Below are positions 43,036 to 50,897 of a stretch of 64,000 nucleotides of DNA, piece by piece; position 1 is the first letter of the stretch, and the number at the start of each line of letters is the position of its first letter. Source of the DNA: Bacteroidales bacterium (lineage in GTDB: Bacteria; Bacteroidota; Bacteroidia; Bacteroidales; Muribaculaceae); contig SUXI01000012.1 of NCBI GenBank assembly GCA_015060975.1, positions 1-64,000 on the forward strand, in the 5' to 3' direction. The notes beneath the pieces were generated by a model, which saw nothing but the letters and a program-made list of their open reading frames with translations, made no database searches and was not told the origin of the DNA. The translations under genes were made by a program, and so were the position numbers.

Positions 43036-45795
43036 ATGAAAAAGATTTTATCACTATTCTCAATGATGCTGTGCGTGGCTATTTTTGCATCGGCACAAGT
43101 ATTCACCCCATCACCATCTCCATTGCAAGAAACAAGTAAGAATGTAAAAATTACATTCCATGCTGACAAACAAAATGTAGCCGGACTTAAAGGCTTATCG
43201 TCAACCACCCCTCTTTATGCTCATATTGGGGTATTTACCACAAAAAGTCCGAGTGTATGGTCATACGTTAAAACCGATTGGCCCCAAAGTGCATCTGATA
43301 ACAAAGCAAATATCGAAGCAAATAAATTTAAATATGTATCTGAAAATACATACGAATTAAACATTGGTGATATTCGCACATACTTCGGTATCACCGACCA
43401 AAATGAAACAGTAACGCATATATGTATTATCGCTCGTACAGCCGATGGAAAAGCGCAAACTGCAGATAATTTTGTTGAAGTAAAACCTGGTGGCTTCCAG
43501 ATGACATTCAATCACTCTGAAGAATCAACAATTATCTCTAAAGCGACAACTGTAACATTCAATATCACAACCACTGAAGATTCAAAAATCGATTTAACTG
43601 TAAATGGGAAATCTATCGCTAGTGTTGCAAACGCCACATCTTTGTCTAAAGCACATACTTTCAGTGCAAAAGGCACATACGAAGTAAAAGCGACAGCCAA
43701 CAATGGCTCTGAGACAAAATCTGAGGCAATCACATTCATATATATGGACGCTGCCGTACAACAAAATTATCCGGGTGGCACTCCTAAAATGGGTGCAGTA
43801 GAAAATGCTGATGGCACTGTTACATTTTGTCTTGCCGCTCCCGGCAAAAAAAGTGTAATATTAGTTCCATCATGGGATGATTACCAAACTCTTGATAAAA
43901 ACGTAATGAAATATCAAGATTATAATGGTAATCGTTACTTTTGGACAACCGTCAGCGGTCTTGACCCAAACAAAGAATATCCATATTATTATGTAGTTGA
44001 TGGAACAATAAAAGTTGGCGACCCATACGCAAAACTCATTCTTGACCCTTATAGCGACAAATGGTTAGATAAAAGCATTTATCCAAATATGATTAACTAC
44101 CCATTCGACAAAGGTCTTGATGGCATTATGTTAGCCGTATATAAAGGCAATCGCGACAAATACAACTGGAAAGTCAAGAATTTTGTGGCACCCGACAAAA
44201 AAGACCTTATCATTTATGAGTTGCTATTCCGAGACTTCACCGGAACCGAAGGAGAAGCAAATGGCAATGGCACAATTCGTCAAGCGATTGCCAAAATACC
44301 ATATCTCAAAGCTCTTGGTGTTAATGCCGTAGAATTAATGCCTATTATGGAATTTGATGGTAACAACTCATGGGGATATAATACAAACTTCTACTTTGCT
44401 CCCGACAAAGCATACGGTACCCCTGACGATTATCGCGAATTTATCGACCTATGTCACCAAAACGGCATGGCTGTAATTCTTGATATCGTATTTAATCAAA
44501 GTGCAGGATTACATCCATGGTATCAAATGTATCCAATCGAATCCAACCCATTCTATAATGAAGAAGCTCCTCACGCATATAGTGTATTGAATGACTGGAA
44601 ACAAGATAATGCACTCGTTCAACAACAATGGAAAGATGCGTTGAAATATTGGTTGACAGCATACAAAGTTGATGGGTTCCGTTTTGACTTAGTAAAAGGT
44701 CTTGGCAATAATGCCAGCTATGGTGGCGACACTGAGAAATATAATCAATCACGCGTTGATAATATGAAAGCTCTTCATGCCGCAATGAAAGAGGTTAATC
44801 CAAATGCATATCACATCAACGAACACCTTGCCGGTTCACAAGAAGAAAACGCAATGGCCGCCGACGGGCAAATGAACTGGGCAAACCTCAGTAATGCTTC
44901 TTGTCAATTTGTAATGGGATTCTCAAGTGGTGCTGATTGTAATAGATTCATGTCAACAAAAGATAGTCGCACTTGGGCATCCACTGTATCATACGCTGAA
45001 AGTCACGATGAAGAACGTATGGGCTACAAACAACAAGCATACGCAACAAGCTCATACATCAAAGGAAACCACACCAACAGCATGAAACGACTTGGGTCTA
45101 TCGCCGCTCAAATGCTCCTTGCTCCAGGAGCGCACATGATTTGGCAATTTGGTGAATTAGGTGCAGACCAAACAACAAAGGATGCAAATGGTGGAAACGA
45201 CACATCTCCTAAGAAAGTTATTTGGAGTTATCTCGATGACGACGACCGCAAAGGATTACACCAATCATATACCGAACTATGCAATCTTCGCAAATCAAAT
45301 CCAGATTTGTTTACAGAAACATCTTTAAAAGTAATGAACTGCAACTCTGGAAACTGGGCTGCAGGTCGCACAATACGTTTGGAGAGCGGGAACAAAGAAA
45401 TTATATGCATTATCAATCCAAACTTAACAGGTACTCGACCCTATTCTACCGCCGCAAGCAAAATAAATGCAAACAACTATCAAGTTTTGAGTTGTTCTCA
45501 TGGATTTACACCTCAAGTAACATTTAGTGGTTCAAATGTATCGGTTAAAATTCCGGCACACTGCTATGTTGTGTTAGGCACAAAAGATATTGCCGGTGTT
45601 GATGATGTTATAGCTGATAACATTGCATCTAACTTAATAGTATATGGCGCAAACGGTGAAATCGTTATTGAAGGTGAATACAATAATGTAGCCATCTATT
45701 CAATTTCAGGACAAAAATATTCTTCATTAAAAGTTCCTGCAGGTATATACATTGTTAATGTCGATGGAAACACAACTAAAGTAATTGTAAAATAA
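43036..45795 (+). CDS. Secreted GH13 alpha-amylase-family glycoside hydrolase with sorting tail
   Basis: A 919-residue exported enzyme acting on alpha-glucans. Order: signal peptide (1-20), N-terminal beta domain (about 25-145), Ig-like module (about 150-240), CBM48-like module (about 245-345), GH13 barrel (about 385-770), C-terminal beta domain, and type IX-style sorting domain (about 850-919, N-V-A-I-Y-S-I-S-G-Q-K, A-G-I-Y-I-V-N-V). Catalytic residues are Asp551 (F-R-F-D-L), Glu596 (I-N-E-H-L) and Asp658 (E-S-H-D-E). Region I reads D-I-V-F-N-Q instead of the usual D-x-x-x-N-H, a known variant in such Bacteroidetes enzymes. It is transcribed alone and ends in a strong terminator. Confidence 0.92.
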   Translation: MKKILSLFSMMLCVAIFASAQVFTPSPSPLQETSKNVKITFHADKQNVAGLKGLSSTTPLYAHIGVFTTKSPSVWSYVKTDWPQSASDNKANIEANKFKYVSENTYELNIGDIRTYFGITDQNETVTHICIIARTADGKAQTADNFVEVKPGGFQMTFNHSEESTIISKATTVTFNITTTEDSKIDLTVNGKSIASVANATSLSKAHTFSAKGTYEVKATANNGSETKSEAITFIYMDAAVQQNYPGGTPKMGAVENADGTVTFCLAAPGKKSVILVPSWDDYQTLDKNVMKYQDYNGNRYFWTTVSGLDPNKEYPYYYVVDGTIKVGDPYAKLILDPYSDKWLDKSIYPNMINYPFDKGLDGIMLAVYKGNRDKYNWKVKNFVAPDKKDLIIYELLFRDFTGTEGEANGNGTIRQAIAKIPYLKALGVNAVELMPIMEFDGNNSWGYNTNFYFAPDKAYGTPDDYREFIDLCHQNGMAVILDIVFNQSAGLHPWYQMYPIESNPFYNEEAPHAYSVLNDWKQDNALVQQQWKDALKYWLTAYKVDGFRFDLVKGLGNNASYGGDTEKYNQSRVDNMKALHAAMKEVNPNAYHINEHLAGSQEENAMAADGQMNWANLSNASCQFVMGFSSGADCNRFMSTKDSRTWASTVSYAESHDEERMGYKQQAYATSSYIKGNHTNSMKRLGSIAAQMLLAPGAHMIWQFGELGADQTTKDANGGNDTSPKKVIWSYLDDDDRKGLHQSYTELCNLRKSNPDLFTETSLKVMNCNSGNWAAGRTIRLESGNKEIICIINPNLTGTRPYSTAASKINANNYQVLSCSHGFTPQVTFSGSNVSVKIPAHCYVVLGTKDIAGVDDVIADNIASNLIVYGANGEIVIEGEYNNVAIYSISGQKYSSLKVPAGIYIVNVDGNTTKVIVK

Positions 45796-45812
45796 TCATT
45801 GCACATACTTGA

Positions 45813-45854
45813 AAAAATCAAGAGTAGCGTTTTTTTACACTACTCTTGATTTTT
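45813..45854 (+). terminator. Strong terminator after the amylase gene
   Basis: AAAAATCAAGAGTAG (45813-45827) pairs perfectly with CTACTCTTGATTTTT (45840-45854), loop 12 bases. The stem is palindromic with A and T flanks, so it can work in both directions. Confidence 0.88.
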
Positions 45855-45855
45855 A

Positions 45856-45887
45856 TTTGTTAAAACATTAAACATTGATTAACTTTG
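45856..45887 (+). promoter_or_regulatory. Consensus promoter of the LysE gene, near-leaderless
   Basis: TTTG at 45856-45859 and TAACTTTG at 45880-45887, spacer 20 bases, both exact consensus. The ATG at 45895 begins only seven bases after the -7 box, so transcription should start at or just before the start codon. Confidence 0.75.
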
Positions 45888-45894
45888 CAAATCA

Positions 45895-46539
45895 ATGGAA
45901 AATCTCTTATATATAATACCACGAGGGGTAGCTATTGGAATTTTGATTTCGGCGCCAATGGGTCCTATCGGCATGCTTTGTATTCAACGGACATTGAATA
46001 AAGGTCGTTGGCCTGCATTTTTTACCGGAATCGGAGCCGCCCTATCAGATATTATATATTGTCTGTTGACCGGACTTGGGATTTCATTCATTACCGATTT
46101 TATAGAAAGCAATCAAACTGCCTTACAAGTCTTAGGAGGGATAGTTCTCATTGCCTTTGGGGTATATCTCTTTCGAAAAAATCCCACTCGCACATTAAAA
46201 CCGGCAGCCGAATCAAACAATAATTTTTGGACAAATTTTGTAACAGGCTTCTTTTTTACATTTTCCAATCCTCTGATATTATTTTTCATCATTGGATTAT
46301 TTGCCCGATTTAATTTCATTCAACAAGAATATCACGCCTACCATTACATCGTAGGATATTTTAGCATATTCATCGGTGCAATATTTTGGTGGTATATCGT
46401 AACCCTATTTGTCAATTTGGTAAGAAACCGTTTTAACGTGCGCTCTATGTGGATTATTAATCGCATAATCGGCTCCATACTCATTGGGATGGCAATATTT
46501 GGTTTCGTTTGGGCATTTAAAGACACTTTTAAAATATGA
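45895..46539 (+). CDS. LysE-family amino-acid exporter
   Basis: A 214-residue inner-membrane protein with six transmembrane helices. The family motif G-I-L-I-S-A-P-M-G-P-I-G near residue 15-26 and the S-N-P-L-I-L-F-F segment near 123 match LysE/RhtB transporters that export amino acids or related solutes. Substrate unknown. It is translated from a near-leaderless message and its last four bases (ATGA) contain the start of the CBM9-like gene, so the two are coupled. Confidence 0.9.
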   Translation: MENLLYIIPRGVAIGILISAPMGPIGMLCIQRTLNKGRWPAFFTGIGAALSDIIYCLLTGLGISFITDFIESNQTALQVLGGIVLIAFGVYLFRKNPTRTLKPAAESNNNFWTNFVTGFFFTFSNPLILFFIIGLFARFNFIQQEYHAYHYIVGYFSIFIGAIFWWYIVTLFVNLVRNRFNVRSMWIINRIIGSILIGMAIFGFVWAFKDTFKI

Positions 46540-47198
46540 ACAGATCTAACATAAAAACAATATCTATTCCTCGCATTGACGCGATTGAGAATATTCAACA
46601 CGATAATATTATTAACATTCTTGAAGAAAAAGGATTTAGAACTATTATTGACTCTAATAATTGGAGCAAAGAATTTCCATACTGCCCTCTTTCATCTTTT
46701 ACCACTGCGCATGATGGAAAGTACATCTACATTGATTTCTTTGTTAGATGCAACTATCTAAAAGCTGAAAACTATGAAAATAATTCTCCCGTAAGCCAAG
46801 ACTCTTGCGTGGAATTTTTTGTGGCTCCAAAAGGAGACAATCATTATTGGAATTTTGAATTTAATTGTATTGGCACCATAAATGCCTCACATCGCACCGA
46901 GAGAAAAAATCCCACTCGACTAAATGACGAAGAATTAGCACAAGTTTTACGCTATGCGTCATGTGGGAACAAGCCTTTTCAAGAACTTGAAGGCATTTTT
47001 TCTTGGAATTTGTTAGTTGCAATACCATTATCACTTATTGGTATCGAATATCTGGGAAAGCCAATTGAAATGAAAGGCAATTTCTACAAATGCGCATCGG
47101 GATGCACTCAACCACATTATCTAAGTTGGAATCCTATATTTACTGAGAAGCCCGATTTTCACCGTCAAGAGTTTTTCGGTAATATAATTTTAGAATAA
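46536..47198 (+). CDS. CBM9-like carbohydrate-binding protein
   Basis: A 220-residue protein without a signal peptide. It has the family 9-like beta-sandwich signature: Y-I-Y-I-D-F-F-V-R near residue 62, D-S-C-V-E-F-F-V near 88, W-N-F-E-F-N near 102, and a W-N-L-L-V-A-I-P-L strand near 150. Such stand-alone CBM9-like proteins are common in Bacteroidetes. Here it overlaps the LysE exporter by four bases, a pairing whose meaning is not clear. The lack of an export signal argues against direct polysaccharide capture outside the cell. Confidence 0.82.
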   Translation: MNRSNIKTISIPRIDAIENIQHDNIINILEEKGFRTIIDSNNWSKEFPYCPLSSFTTAHDGKYIYIDFFVRCNYLKAENYENNSPVSQDSCVEFFVAPKGDNHYWNFEFNCIGTINASHRTERKNPTRLNDEELAQVLRYASCGNKPFQELEGIFSWNLLVAIPLSLIGIEYLGKPIEMKGNFYKCASGCTQPHYLSWNPIFTEKPDFHRQEFFGNIILE

Positions 47199-47223
47199 AA
47201 TAACAGTCACATTCATGCATAGT

Positions 47224-47260
47224 AAAAAAAGAAGTTTCATTTCTGAAACTTCTTTTTTTT
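47224..47260. terminator. Bidirectional terminator between the CBM9-like gene and tRNA-Cys
   Basis: AGAAGTTTCA (47230-47239) and TGAAACTTCT (47244-47253) form a perfect stem with a TTTC loop, with an A7 tract on the left and T8 on the right. It ends both the plus-strand LysE/CBM9-like transcript and the minus-strand tRNA. Confidence 0.88.
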
Positions 47261-47262
47261 TG

Positions 47263-47334
47263 AGGTTCCTGGCGGATTCGAACCGCCGTACACGGTTTTG
47301 CAGACCGCTGACTAAGCCACTCATCCAAGGAACC
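47263..47334 (-). tRNA. tRNA-Cys (anticodon GCA)
   Basis: On the minus strand a full cloverleaf of 72 bases: acceptor GGTTCCT (47334-47328) pairing with AGGAACC (47270-47264), discriminator U (47263) as required for Cys tRNA, T arm GGCGG-TTCGAAT-CCGCC, and anticodon loop CTGCAAA with anticodon GCA. The CCA end is not encoded. It is preceded by a consensus promoter and followed by a terminator, so it is an independent transcription unit. Confidence 0.95.
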
Positions 47335-47352
47335 CTTTGCGATTTACATGTG

Positions 47353-47384
47353 CAAAGATACAACAAATTCTTTATTCTCACAAA
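47353..47384 (-). promoter_or_regulatory. Promoter of tRNA-Cys
   Basis: Minus-strand TTTG (47384-47381) and TATCTTTG (47360-47353) with a 20-base spacer match the Bacteroidetes consensus fully; the start would fall about 10 bases before the mature tRNA. Confidence 0.8.
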
Positions 47385-47413
47385 TATTTATCAACTCTTA
47401 TTAGATAAATATT

Positions 47414-47575
47414 TTACTTTTTCTTTTTACAAAGTTTATTCAACTCACATTCCACACAATCACCAATGTTGTTACAACCACTCCCATTGTCGCGCTTACG
47501 CCCTCTATCTATAAAATACCATACTGCAATAGCAATCAATATAAATACAAATATCAATTGTGCGTCTATATTCAT
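47414..47575 (-). CDS. 53-residue Cys-rich membrane microprotein (FeoB-associated-like)
   Basis: A short gene running from ATG 47575 to TAA 47414. The product starts M-N-I-D-A-Q-L, has one transmembrane helix (I-F-V-F-I-L-I-A-I-A-V-W-Y-F-I, residues 8-22), a basic patch (D-R-G-R-K-R-D) and a cysteine cluster C-x5-C-x2-C-x5-C (residues about 34-49), ending in K-K-K-K. Size and layout resemble the FeoB-associated Cys-rich membrane proteins, but no feoB is in the window. Its ATG overlaps the Nudix stop (ATGA), which strongly supports translation. A role in metal handling or Fe-S delivery is inference. Confidence 0.7.
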   Translation of the reverse strand: MNIDAQLIFVFILIAIAVWYFIDRGRKRDNGSGCNNIGDCVECELNKLCKKKK

Positions 47576-48075
47576 TCTATAAAATACTTAATACGATTAT
47601 ATTCTTGTTCAAAATTAGGTGTTAAAATACCTTTACCTATAACTTGCTCAATTTCATCAATATGCCAAAAACGAGCCTCGTCAATTTCGATAGGGTCATT
47701 AACGGTCTCAAAATTTTCCCCAACAATTATATAATACACATTAACCATTTCTTGTTCAATCTCAGAATTAAAAATATAATTAACTATTTTTTGAGGGTTT
47801 ATGTCGGTCAATCCCAATTCTTCACGAGCTTCACGAAACAAAGCCTCCTCCACCGATTCTCCATAATCAACATGTCCTCCTACTGCCGTGTCCCATTTCC
47901 CCGGCTGAATATCTTTATTTAATGCTCTTTTCTGCAAATAAACATATCCACCCTGGCGAAATATGTGTAGGTGTACAACCGGATGAAGCAGCATTGAACC
48001 CGAATGACACTCTTTACGAGTTGCTTTACCTATTATCTCACCTTGAGTATTTAAAATTGGGAAATATTCATCCAT
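47572..48075 (-). CDS. Nudix hydrolase
   Basis: A 167-residue hydrolase of nucleoside-diphosphate-linked compounds. The Nudix box is complete: G-H-V-D-Y-G-E-x7-R-E-A-R-E-E-L-G-L (residues about 66-88). The opening (V-L/I-N-T-Q-G-E-I-I-G-K-A-T-R-K-E-C-H) resembles the YfcD/isopentenyl-diphosphate-isomerase-like subgroup. Substrate unknown. It lies 5 bases downstream of topB and overlaps the microprotein gene by four bases. Confidence 0.9.
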   Translation of the reverse strand: MDEYFPILNTQGEIIGKATRKECHSGSMLLHPVVHLHIFRQGGYVYLQKRALNKDIQPGKWDTAVGGHVDYGESVEEALFREAREELGLTDINPQKIVNYIFNSEIEQEMVNVYYIIVGENFETVNDPIEIDEARFWHIDEIEQVIGKGILTPNFEQEYNRIKYFIE

Positions 48076-48080
48076 ATTTG

Positions 48081-50087
48081 TTATCTATTGTTGATGAGTT
48101 TATTGAGTTTTGATGGTGTAAGCGTTTGGGGATATTGTTCAAAAAGTAATTTTAAATCACATCCATTCTTATATTCACTACACCCAAATGCCGTATGCCC
48201 TTTTAATATATGCCCTTTGCCACATTTAGGACATACCACTTGCTCAAATGTAGTGATTCGTTTTCTCTCTCGTATAGTTCTTGATTTTGATTTCTTTTCT
48301 TCTACTATTTCAATTTTTTTTGAGAAATTGTCGCGAAGCACATTTATCACAACTTCTTCAACCATTGATTTTAGTTCTGCAATAAAATCTGATGCATTAT
48401 ACTCACCTCTTTCTATTTTTCGCAATTTATTTTCCCATATACCTGTGAGTTTTGCACTTTTCAATAATTCGTCATTTATTGTGGCAATAAGTTCTATTCC
48501 GGCATTTGATGCCATAATATTTTTACGCTCACGATAAATATATCGCCGTTTAAATAATGTTTCAATTATCGCAGCTCGAGTTGATGGACGCCCTATACCA
48601 TTTTCTTTCATCGCATCGCGCAACTCATCGTCATCAACCGTCTTTCCTGCCGACTCCATTGCACGCAACAAGGTACCCTCGGTATAATATTTAGGAGGTT
48701 GTGTCACTTTCTTTAATAATGAAGGCTCATGTTCCCCGCTTTCTCCAATTGTAAAAGGTGGCAATATTTTATCTTCGTCTTGCTCAATCGTTGTCGATTT
48801 TTCAGAAGCATAAACGATCCTCCATCCCGGTTCAACAATGACTTTCCCAATTGCCTTAAATTCCACTCCATCGGCATTACCAATGACAGTAGTCGTCATA
48901 AACTCGCAATCGGGATAAAACGCAGAAATAAAGCGTAATGCAATTAAATGATACAATTTGCGTTCTTCACCCACTAATGATGTTGGAGCTTGCCCTGTAG
49001 GGATAATTGCATGGTGGTCTGTTACCTTTGAATTATCAAATACTTTTTTACTTTTAGGTAACTTTTTAGACAGAATCGAGCTGATGAAGTTTGCATATGG
49101 AGTCATTCGTTCTAATATTTCCGGGACTTTTGGATATATATCTTCACTCAAATATGTAGTATCTACACGAGGATAAGTTGTTACCTTTTTCTCGTAAAGC
49201 GACTGAATGAGTTTTAAAGTATCTTCAGCCGTCCATCCCCAACGTTTATTACACTCAACTTGCAACGAGGTCAAATCAAAAAGTCTTTGTGGCGACTCTT
49301 TTCCTTTCTTTTCCGAGACCTCAGTTACAACAAATTGAGCATCTTTGATTTTTGCTAATACCTCATTTGCTTCATCTAAGGATGTAAACCTACCAGAAGT
49401 GGCATTAAAAACAACATTTCGATATGTGGTTTTAAGTTCCCAAAAATCTTCTTGCACAAAATTAGCAATTTCATGATGACGTTGAACAATCAAAGCTAAC
49501 GTTGGAGTTTGCACTCGACCTATTGACAATACTTTTCCTGAAGAAGAATATTTTAATGAATACAAACGAGTAGCATTCATCCCTAAAATCCAATCACCTA
49601 TCGCTCGAGACAAACCTGCATAATAAAGGTTATCAAATTGCGATTGTGGCTTTAAATCTCTGAAACCCTCTTTTATTGACTCATCAGTTAAGGACGAAAT
49701 CCACAACCGTTTCACAGGAATTTTACAATCGGCTTTTTGCATTACCCACCGTTGAATCAATTCCCCTTCTTGCCCGGCATCTCCACAATTTATAACCTCA
49801 TCGGCTTCAGATATTAAAGATTTTATAACATTAAACTGTCTTTTTATGCTTTCCTGTTCTATGATTTTTATACCAAACTTTGGTGGAATCATTGGCAACG
49901 AACCCAACGACCAACGTTTCCACATATCTGTATAATCGGCAGGTTCTTTTAACGTGCATAAATGCCCGTATGTCCATGTAATTTTATATTCCCCTCCTTC
50001 ATAGAATCCGTCACGTCTTACTGTTGCCCCTAATATAGAGGCAATATCTTTCGCTACGCTGGGCTTCTCAGTTATACAGAGTATCAA
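48081..50087 (-). CDS. topB: Type IA DNA topoisomerase III
   Basis: A 668-residue enzyme that cuts and passes single DNA strands. The N-terminal TOPRIM domain shows I-T-E-K-P-S-V-A-K and N-C-G-D-A-G-Q-E-G-E near residue 100. The I-G-R-V-Q-T-P-T-L-A segment lies near 192 and the active-site Tyr in T-T-Y-P-R-V-D-T near 305. The C-terminus has a zinc-ribbon-like C-P-K-C-G-K and C-S-E-Y-K-N-G-C (about 620-650). Chromosomal TopB copies like this differ from plasmid/ICE ones, and no conjugation genes are nearby. It begins an operon-like run with Nudix and the microprotein, 15 bases after mazG. Confidence 0.93.
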   Translation of the reverse strand: MILCITEKPSVAKDIASILGATVRRDGFYEGGEYKITWTYGHLCTLKEPADYTDMWKRWSLGSLPMIPPKFGIKIIEQESIKRQFNVIKSLISEADEVINCGDAGQEGELIQRWVMQKADCKIPVKRLWISSLTDESIKEGFRDLKPQSQFDNLYYAGLSRAIGDWILGMNATRLYSLKYSSSGKVLSIGRVQTPTLALIVQRHHEIANFVQEDFWELKTTYRNVVFNATSGRFTSLDEANEVLAKIKDAQFVVTEVSEKKGKESPQRLFDLTSLQVECNKRWGWTAEDTLKLIQSLYEKKVTTYPRVDTTYLSEDIYPKVPEILERMTPYANFISSILSKKLPKSKKVFDNSKVTDHHAIIPTGQAPTSLVGEERKLYHLIALRFISAFYPDCEFMTTTVIGNADGVEFKAIGKVIVEPGWRIVYASEKSTTIEQDEDKILPPFTIGESGEHEPSLLKKVTQPPKYYTEGTLLRAMESAGKTVDDDELRDAMKENGIGRPSTRAAIIETLFKRRYIYRERKNIMASNAGIELIATINDELLKSAKLTGIWENKLRKIERGEYNASDFIAELKSMVEEVVINVLRDNFSKKIEIVEEKKSKSRTIRERKRITTFEQVVCPKCGKGHILKGHTAFGCSEYKNGCDLKLLFEQYPQTLTPSKLNKLINNR

Positions 50088-50102
50088 TATAGAAAAATAA
50101 AA

Positions 50103-50897
50103 TTAATGTTTATGTTCTATCAATTTTGCCTCATTCCACAACTCATCCATCTTAGCAAGAGTCATTTGTTTTAAATCTGTTCCTCTTTTTGCCGCTTCTC
50201 GCTCTAAATAGTTGAATCGAGATATAAATTTTTTGTTTGTTTTTTCAAGTGCATTCTCAGGATTAATATCATATAACCTAGCAACATTTACAATACTAAA
50301 TAACAAATCGCCCATTTCTTCTTCCATTTTGACTTGATCCATTTGGTCTATTTCATGAGCCAATTCTGCCATTTCTTCATTTACTTTTTCCCACGCTTGA
50401 TGCGGTTCTTCCCAATCAAAACCCACATTTGACACTTTTTCTTGAATGCGATTTGCTTTTATTAATGCCGGTAATGTCGATGGGACTCCCGCCAATACGG
50501 TTTTATTACCTCCTTTTTCTTTCAGTTTTATTTGCTCCCAATTTTGCTCTACATCATGTGCGTCTTTAACATTAACATTTCCAAACACATGAGGATGACG
50601 GAAAATTAACTTAGAATTAAGGGCATCAGCTACATCTGCAATATCAAATTGACCTTTTTCCTCTCCTATTTTTGCATAGAAAAGCACATGCAATAACACA
50701 TCTCCAAGTTCCTTCTTTATATTTACAGAGTCATCACTTATCAAAGCATCACATAGTTCATACACTTCTTCAATTGTGTTTGGGCGAAGACTTTCATTAG
50801 TTTGCTTTCTATCCCATGGGCATTTTACCCTCAACTCGTCGAGAGTATCGATAATGCGCCCTAAAGCTTCAATTTTTTCATCTCTAGAATGACCCAT
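50103..50897 (-). CDS. mazG: Nucleoside triphosphate pyrophosphohydrolase
   Basis: A 264-residue all-alpha NTP pyrophosphohydrolase with two MazG-like halves. The metal-binding E-E-V-Y-E-L-C-D-A and K-K-E-L-G-D-V-L-L-H are in the first half (about 40-75), and E-E-M-A-E-L with E-E-E-M-G-D-L-L-F are in the second (about 175-200). It cleans noncanonical or excess NTPs and lowers ppGpp-related stress in other bacteria (family knowledge). Its ATG shares one base with the dsbD stop (TAATG), so the two are coupled. Confidence 0.93.
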   Translation of the reverse strand: MGHSRDEKIEALGRIIDTLDELRVKCPWDRKQTNESLRPNTIEEVYELCDALISDDSVNIKKELGDVLLHVLFYAKIGEEKGQFDIADVADALNSKLIFRHPHVFGNVNVKDAHDVEQNWEQIKLKEKGGNKTVLAGVPSTLPALIKANRIQEKVSNVGFDWEEPHQAWEKVNEEMAELAHEIDQMDQVKMEEEMGDLLFSIVNVARLYDINPENALEKTNKKFISRFNYLEREAAKRGTDLKQMTLAKMDELWNEAKLIEHKH

